Positions 60,749-64,000 of a DNA stretch of 64,000 nt are shown piece after piece. The stretch is from Arcticibacter pallidicorallinus (GTDB lineage: Bacteria > Bacteroidota > Bacteroidia > Sphingobacteriales > Sphingobacteriaceae). Each line of letters starts with the position of its first letter. Position 1 is the first letter of the stretch. The notes under the pieces were generated by a model. It saw only the letters and a list, made by a program, of their open reading frames with translations. It was not told the DNA's origin and made no database searches. A program made the position numbers and the translations under genes. The stretch is taken from assembly GCF_003002875.1 (NCBI RefSeq), contig NZ_PVTH01000001.1:558001-622000 (forward strand). Direction: 5' to 3'.

Positions 60749-62299
60749 TTATGGCTTATCCCAAAATATCCGTGTTGTCAGATTATCAGGACCAAAGCTG
60801 GCAACTGCCGCTTGATAGCTTTCGCTATTTCTCGCTGACTCTTCATTTGGATAAGCGAACCGTCTGACAAATCCACCTTGTAAGTTGTTGTTATAATTGT
60901 TTGGTGTCAGTGCAGGATATCCGCTTCTGCGGAAGTTGGCAAATGATTCCGCTCCGTTCCCGAAAGAAGCAATCCAGTATTGGGTATTGATACGCTCAAG
61001 TGCATTGGCAGCACTGTACGCAACTGCAGGCTGATTCAGGTAGCTATCCTGGGTGCTACCCGGAATTGCGGGATTAGGCACTGTTGGGTAAAGTGAATAC
61101 TCATCCATTGATGCTTTAACACCGGCATTATAATATTCCTGCGCGGTCAAAGCTCCTGCAGGAAGCCAGCCCCGGAAAGACGCTTCAGCTAAAAGCAGCT
61201 TCGTTTGTGCATTAGTGACAAAGAATATAGGAGCGGTAGCACTTCCAAAAACCCGTAAGTTGATCTGCGAATAGTTCTGACCAGTGCCGGCTGTTCCTCT
61301 GTACCCAGGTGCATTTTTTACACTTGTTTGATCATAACCAATCGGGAAGCCGAATTGATTGGCCGCTGTAGTGTCCGGAGTCAGTGCTAACGCCTCATTC
61401 GGTGCCGCATATTTTCCGGAGATATATTTCAGGCGCGGATCGTTTGCTGATTTAAGCCTGTTGACAAATGGCTCTGCGAGGTAAAAGTAATACAGGTTTC
61501 CGGTTCTTATTACTGCATTAAGCGGGTTATTGTATGTGGCATTATATTGCACCATTACGTTATCGGAATTTGATGCCATTACCCCGCCATTAAAAGCTTC
61601 CTGTACAATTGAGGCAGCTTTAGTCGGATCTAACTTAGAGTAGCGCATTCCTAAACGCAACAGGAGGGAATTGCCGACCTTTCTCCATTTTTCTACCTGA
61701 ATGGCAGCAGAGCCGGAGGTGCCAAAAAACAGTTCTTCCTTTACCTGATCCTTCTCGGGAGATAGCGCTGCAGTAGCTGTCTTGATCTCATTGTACAGAT
61801 CCTCATAAATTACCTCGTCTTTATCGTATTTAGGATAGTAGAGTCCACCAATGTAGGCTTTGCCTGCTTCGCTGTAAGGTACATCACCATAAGTATCTAC
61901 CAAGGTCATAAATATATATGCCCTCCATATCCTCAACTGGCTGTACAGATTGCTACGTGCAGGATCGTCTTTCACTAATTCGATGGCTTGCTCCAGGAAC
62001 TTGATGGGGCCCGGATAGTTATCATTCCAGCGCGGCACGTTGAAAATGTTAGAATCCTCATTAAAATTGAAACCTGTCGTAGCTCCAAGGTTATATGCGT
62101 TAACAAATTGCTGAACTACTGTTTGCTCGGCTTCATAAAAGCCGCCGCTGGTAAGTCGCTGCGCGTTAGCGAACAATAGTGCAGGGTTGATATTCGTGAG
62201 TGCGTACGGATTGGTGTTTACCTTGTCGAAGTCTTTGTCGCAACCGGACAGAGAAAACGCAATCAGAATGGTGTATGTATAATATTTTAATCTGTTCAT
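60749..62299 (-). CDS. SusD/RagB-like lipoprotein of a third glycan locus
   Basis: The 516-residue lipoprotein (lipobox LSGC20, then DKDFDKVNTNPYAL) is of the SusD-like_2 subgroup: KVNTNPYALTNINPALLFANAQ, RIWRAYIFMTLVDTYGDVPYSEAGKA, WRKVGNSLLLRLGMRYSK, and QTKLLLAEASFRGWLP. It ends GPDNLTTRIFWDKP. It follows the partial SusC gene by 10 bases. Substrate cannot be told: no glycosidase belongs to this locus inside the window. Confidence 0.93.
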   Translation of the reverse strand: MNRLKYYTYTILIAFSLSGCDKDFDKVNTNPYALTNINPALLFANAQRLTSGGFYEAEQTVVQQFVNAYNLGATTGFNFNEDSNIFNVPRWNDNYPGPIKFLEQAIELVKDDPARSNLYSQLRIWRAYIFMTLVDTYGDVPYSEAGKAYIGGLYYPKYDKDEVIYEDLYNEIKTATAALSPEKDQVKEELFFGTSGSAAIQVEKWRKVGNSLLLRLGMRYSKLDPTKAASIVQEAFNGGVMASNSDNVMVQYNATYNNPLNAVIRTGNLYYFYLAEPFVNRLKSANDPRLKYISGKYAAPNEALALTPDTTAANQFGFPIGYDQTSVKNAPGYRGTAGTGQNYSQINLRVFGSATAPIFFVTNAQTKLLLAEASFRGWLPAGALTAQEYYNAGVKASMDEYSLYPTVPNPAIPGSTQDSYLNQPAVAYSAANALERINTQYWIASFGNGAESFANFRRSGYPALTPNNYNNNLQGGFVRRFAYPNEESARNSESYQAAVASFGPDNLTTRIFWDKP

Positions 62300-62309
62300 G
62301 ATGCCAGTC

Positions 62310-64000
62310 TTAGAATTTCACATTTAGGTTTAAACCGTAGGTACGGGTGGTAGGTAGGGTCGTTTGCTCATAACCGATCCTGTTATCGCCTGATGATGCG
62401 AATGCTTCAGGATCAAGATCGTCTATGTACTTTTTGAGAATCAGTACATTCCGGCAAGATGCAGATAATGTCAGTCCTTTAACAAACTTCAACCTTGTTC
62501 CAATCATGTTGGAGAAATCGTAGGCCAGAGTGATATTCCTAAGCTTGATGAAATCTGCTTTGTAGATAAATGGATCAGCGATCTGAAGGTTCCGGTAATC
62601 GGTATAGAACGTCTGAGGATCTACAGCCACAGTGTTCGGCGTACCGTCGGCCCTGACTCCGGGGAAGATCACTCCACCTTCACGTCCAACTAACGAAGCT
62701 TTTGTATGACCCTGTCTCAATCCGTTAAGCGCCGTCGAAGAGAGGATTTTACCACCAAATTTGTAGTCAATATGAACTAACATAGTCAGGTTCTTAAAAC
62801 GGAATGAGTTATTCCAGCCTCCGGTGTATTTCGGGGTTCCGGTACCGAATAGAACGTCGCTGCTGTTAGCCAAAAGACGACCGTTGTTGCCTACAACGAT
62901 ATTGCCATTATCATCTCTCAGATACGTTCTGGCGGCAAGCTGGTTCAAGGGCTTACCTACTTCATACACAAGTGAGCCGATAAATTCATTACCTCCAAAT
63001 TGAGAAACGATCTGCCTGTTTACTCCAGGTGCGAGTGACAATACTTTTGAGTTGTTTAAAGCGGTGTTGAAAGATGTATTCCACTTGAAGTTTTGTGTGC
63101 TTACAGGTAATAGATCAAGTAAAACTTCCACGCCACGATTTTCCAATGAACCCAAATTCAGGGGGGTTCCGGTGTAGCCGGAGGCATTTGAAACAGGAAC
63201 TATAATAATCTGGTCGCGTGTCTGTTTATCATAGAAAGCGATATCGAAATTCACCCTGCTATCGAATGTTTTTAGTTCCAGACCTATTTCTTTCTCACTT
63301 ACACCAAAGGGCTTGATCTGCGGATTTGGGCTGTTTGCATTACGAATAGTCCCCAGGCTAATGGCGTTGAATGGATTTGCTTCAACTCCATAAGCAAGAC
63401 GGTTTGAATATGCACCGATTCCGTTTGCACTACCCACATCGGCATAAGTAGCTCTCAGCTTACCATAATTAAGCCATGAAGATCCTTTAAGTAATTCAGA
63501 GAAGATGAAACTACCACTAACTGAAGGGTATAGGTAAGAGTTGTTAGCAGGATCCAAAACAGAAAACCAGTCCTGTCTTGCTGTCACATTCAAATAAAGT
63601 AAGTTTTTATAGCCAATATCTGCGAAGGCATAAAGTGAATTAACTTGTTCCTTATAGATTCCAAAAGTTTGGTCTTTTGTTATACCATTTTCAATTGAGT
63701 AAAGATCGATAACAGTAAAGTCAGTTACATTCTGCGTTACGTTTTTATTGGTGATGGTAAATCGGTTTCCGCCGATGCTTGCGTCAACGCTGATATCCCC
63801 GAACTTATGGTTAAAGCCCAACAGGAAATCCATGTTCATTTGCTTTTCGGTACTATTGTTGACGGCATAAGCACCATTGTATCCGGCGCCCGTGCCGTTT
63901 AAAGCAGTAGAACTGCCCATGCCGGTCGGCGTGTTTCTTTCGAAGAATGGAGTAGCATAATCCATATTCACCCGTCCCTGTAAATACAGCCAGTTAAAGA
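62310..64000 (-). CDS. SusC-like TonB-dependent transporter, C-terminal part
   Basis: The frame runs off the right edge of the window; about 563 C-terminal barrel residues are present. Upstream of an in-frame GTG at 63971 the frame stays open to the edge (NWLYLQGRVNMDYATPFFE), so the gene is truncated by the window and not by a true start. It contains LYLNVTARQDWFSVLDP, GKLRATYADVGSANG, GWNNSFRFKNLTMLVHIDYKFGGK, ADFIKLRNITLAYDF and the terminal LNLNVKF, the usual SusC barrel landmarks. Its SusD partner follows. Confidence 0.92.
   Translation of the reverse strand, partial: FNWLYLQGRVNMDYATPFFERNTPTGMGSSTALNGTGAGYNGAYAVNNSTEKQMNMDFLLGFNHKFGDISVDASIGGNRFTITNKNVTQNVTDFTVIDLYSIENGITKDQTFGIYKEQVNSLYAFADIGYKNLLYLNVTARQDWFSVLDPANNSYLYPSVSGSFIFSELLKGSSWLNYGKLRATYADVGSANGIGAYSNRLAYGVEANPFNAISLGTIRNANSPNPQIKPFGVSEKEIGLELKTFDSRVNFDIAFYDKQTRDQIIIVPVSNASGYTGTPLNLGSLENRGVEVLLDLLPVSTQNFKWNTSFNTALNNSKVLSLAPGVNRQIVSQFGGNEFIGSLVYEVGKPLNQLAARTYLRDDNGNIVVGNNGRLLANSSDVLFGTGTPKYTGGWNNSFRFKNLTMLVHIDYKFGGKILSSTALNGLRQGHTKASLVGREGGVIFPGVRADGTPNTVAVDPQTFYTDYRNLQIADPFIYKADFIKLRNITLAYDFSNMIGTRLKFVKGLTLSASCRNVLILKKYIDDLDPEAFASSGDNRIGYEQTTLPTTRTYGLNLNVKF

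Overview
The window reads as a chromosomal segment of a Bacteroidetes bacterium, most likely a Sphingobacteriaceae member (Pedobacter-like). The signs are several SusC/SusD pairs, a hybrid two-component sugar sensor, many secreted lipoproteins with a short lipobox, TAnnTTTG-type -7 boxes, weak Shine-Dalgarno sequences, and polysaccharide utilization loci (PULs). I found no tRNA, rRNA, CRISPR array or insertion sequence.

Layout. 1-2000: the 3' end of an F420/NADP-type oxidoreductase, a degraded stretch, and a TlpA/DUF4369 thioredoxin-like protein. 2214-11842: the most unusual region, a ten-gene small-molecule or glycan cluster built as two convergent operons whose stop codons overlap. The + arm is a nucleotidyltransferase, a GT4 glycosyltransferase and two NAD-dependent epimerases/dehydratases. 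The - arm, in transcription order, is a dehydroquinate-synthase-fold sugar-phosphate cyclase resembling 2-epi-5-epi-valiolone synthase (EEVS), a ROK kinase, a DegT-type aminotransferase, a GH4-like NAD-dependent enzyme, a Gfo/Idh/MocA dehydrogenase and a cupin. This is the parts list expected for a (C7-)aminocyclitol or pseudo-sugar pathway of the validamycin/acarbose type. A kanosamine/aminoshikimate-like route is the main alternative.

12147-28961: a fructan PUL. A BT1754-like hybrid sensor lies divergent from an MFS sugar transporter, a fructokinase, SusC, SusD, a DUF4960-type surface protein and three GH32 enzymes with three different nucleophile motifs. Together they would bind and cut levan or inulin at the surface, import oligosaccharides, release fructose, carry it over the inner membrane and phosphorylate it. 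29170-31786: small accessory genes, including a secreted protein with a 45-bp tandem repeat and a Kelch-like lipoprotein.

32341-45014: a core xylan PUL (SusC-SusD-SusC-SusD, a DUF1735 lipoprotein, and GH10 xylanase with an inserted carbohydrate-binding module), preceded by a 550-bp leader containing nested inverted repeats. 45169-60659: mixed genes, including three-subunit NAD(P) transhydrogenase (pntAA-pntAB-pntB), a PhnA-type zinc-ribbon protein, carboxylesterase, TlpA, LLM flavin oxidoreductase, MscS channel, a 2Fe-2S protein, a two-gene jelly-roll/GH43-ricin unit, and a RibD-C reductase. 60749-64000: a third SusC/SusD locus on the minus strand, cut by the window edge.

Functions come from reading motifs by eye, without database searches. 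Domain boundaries are approximate.
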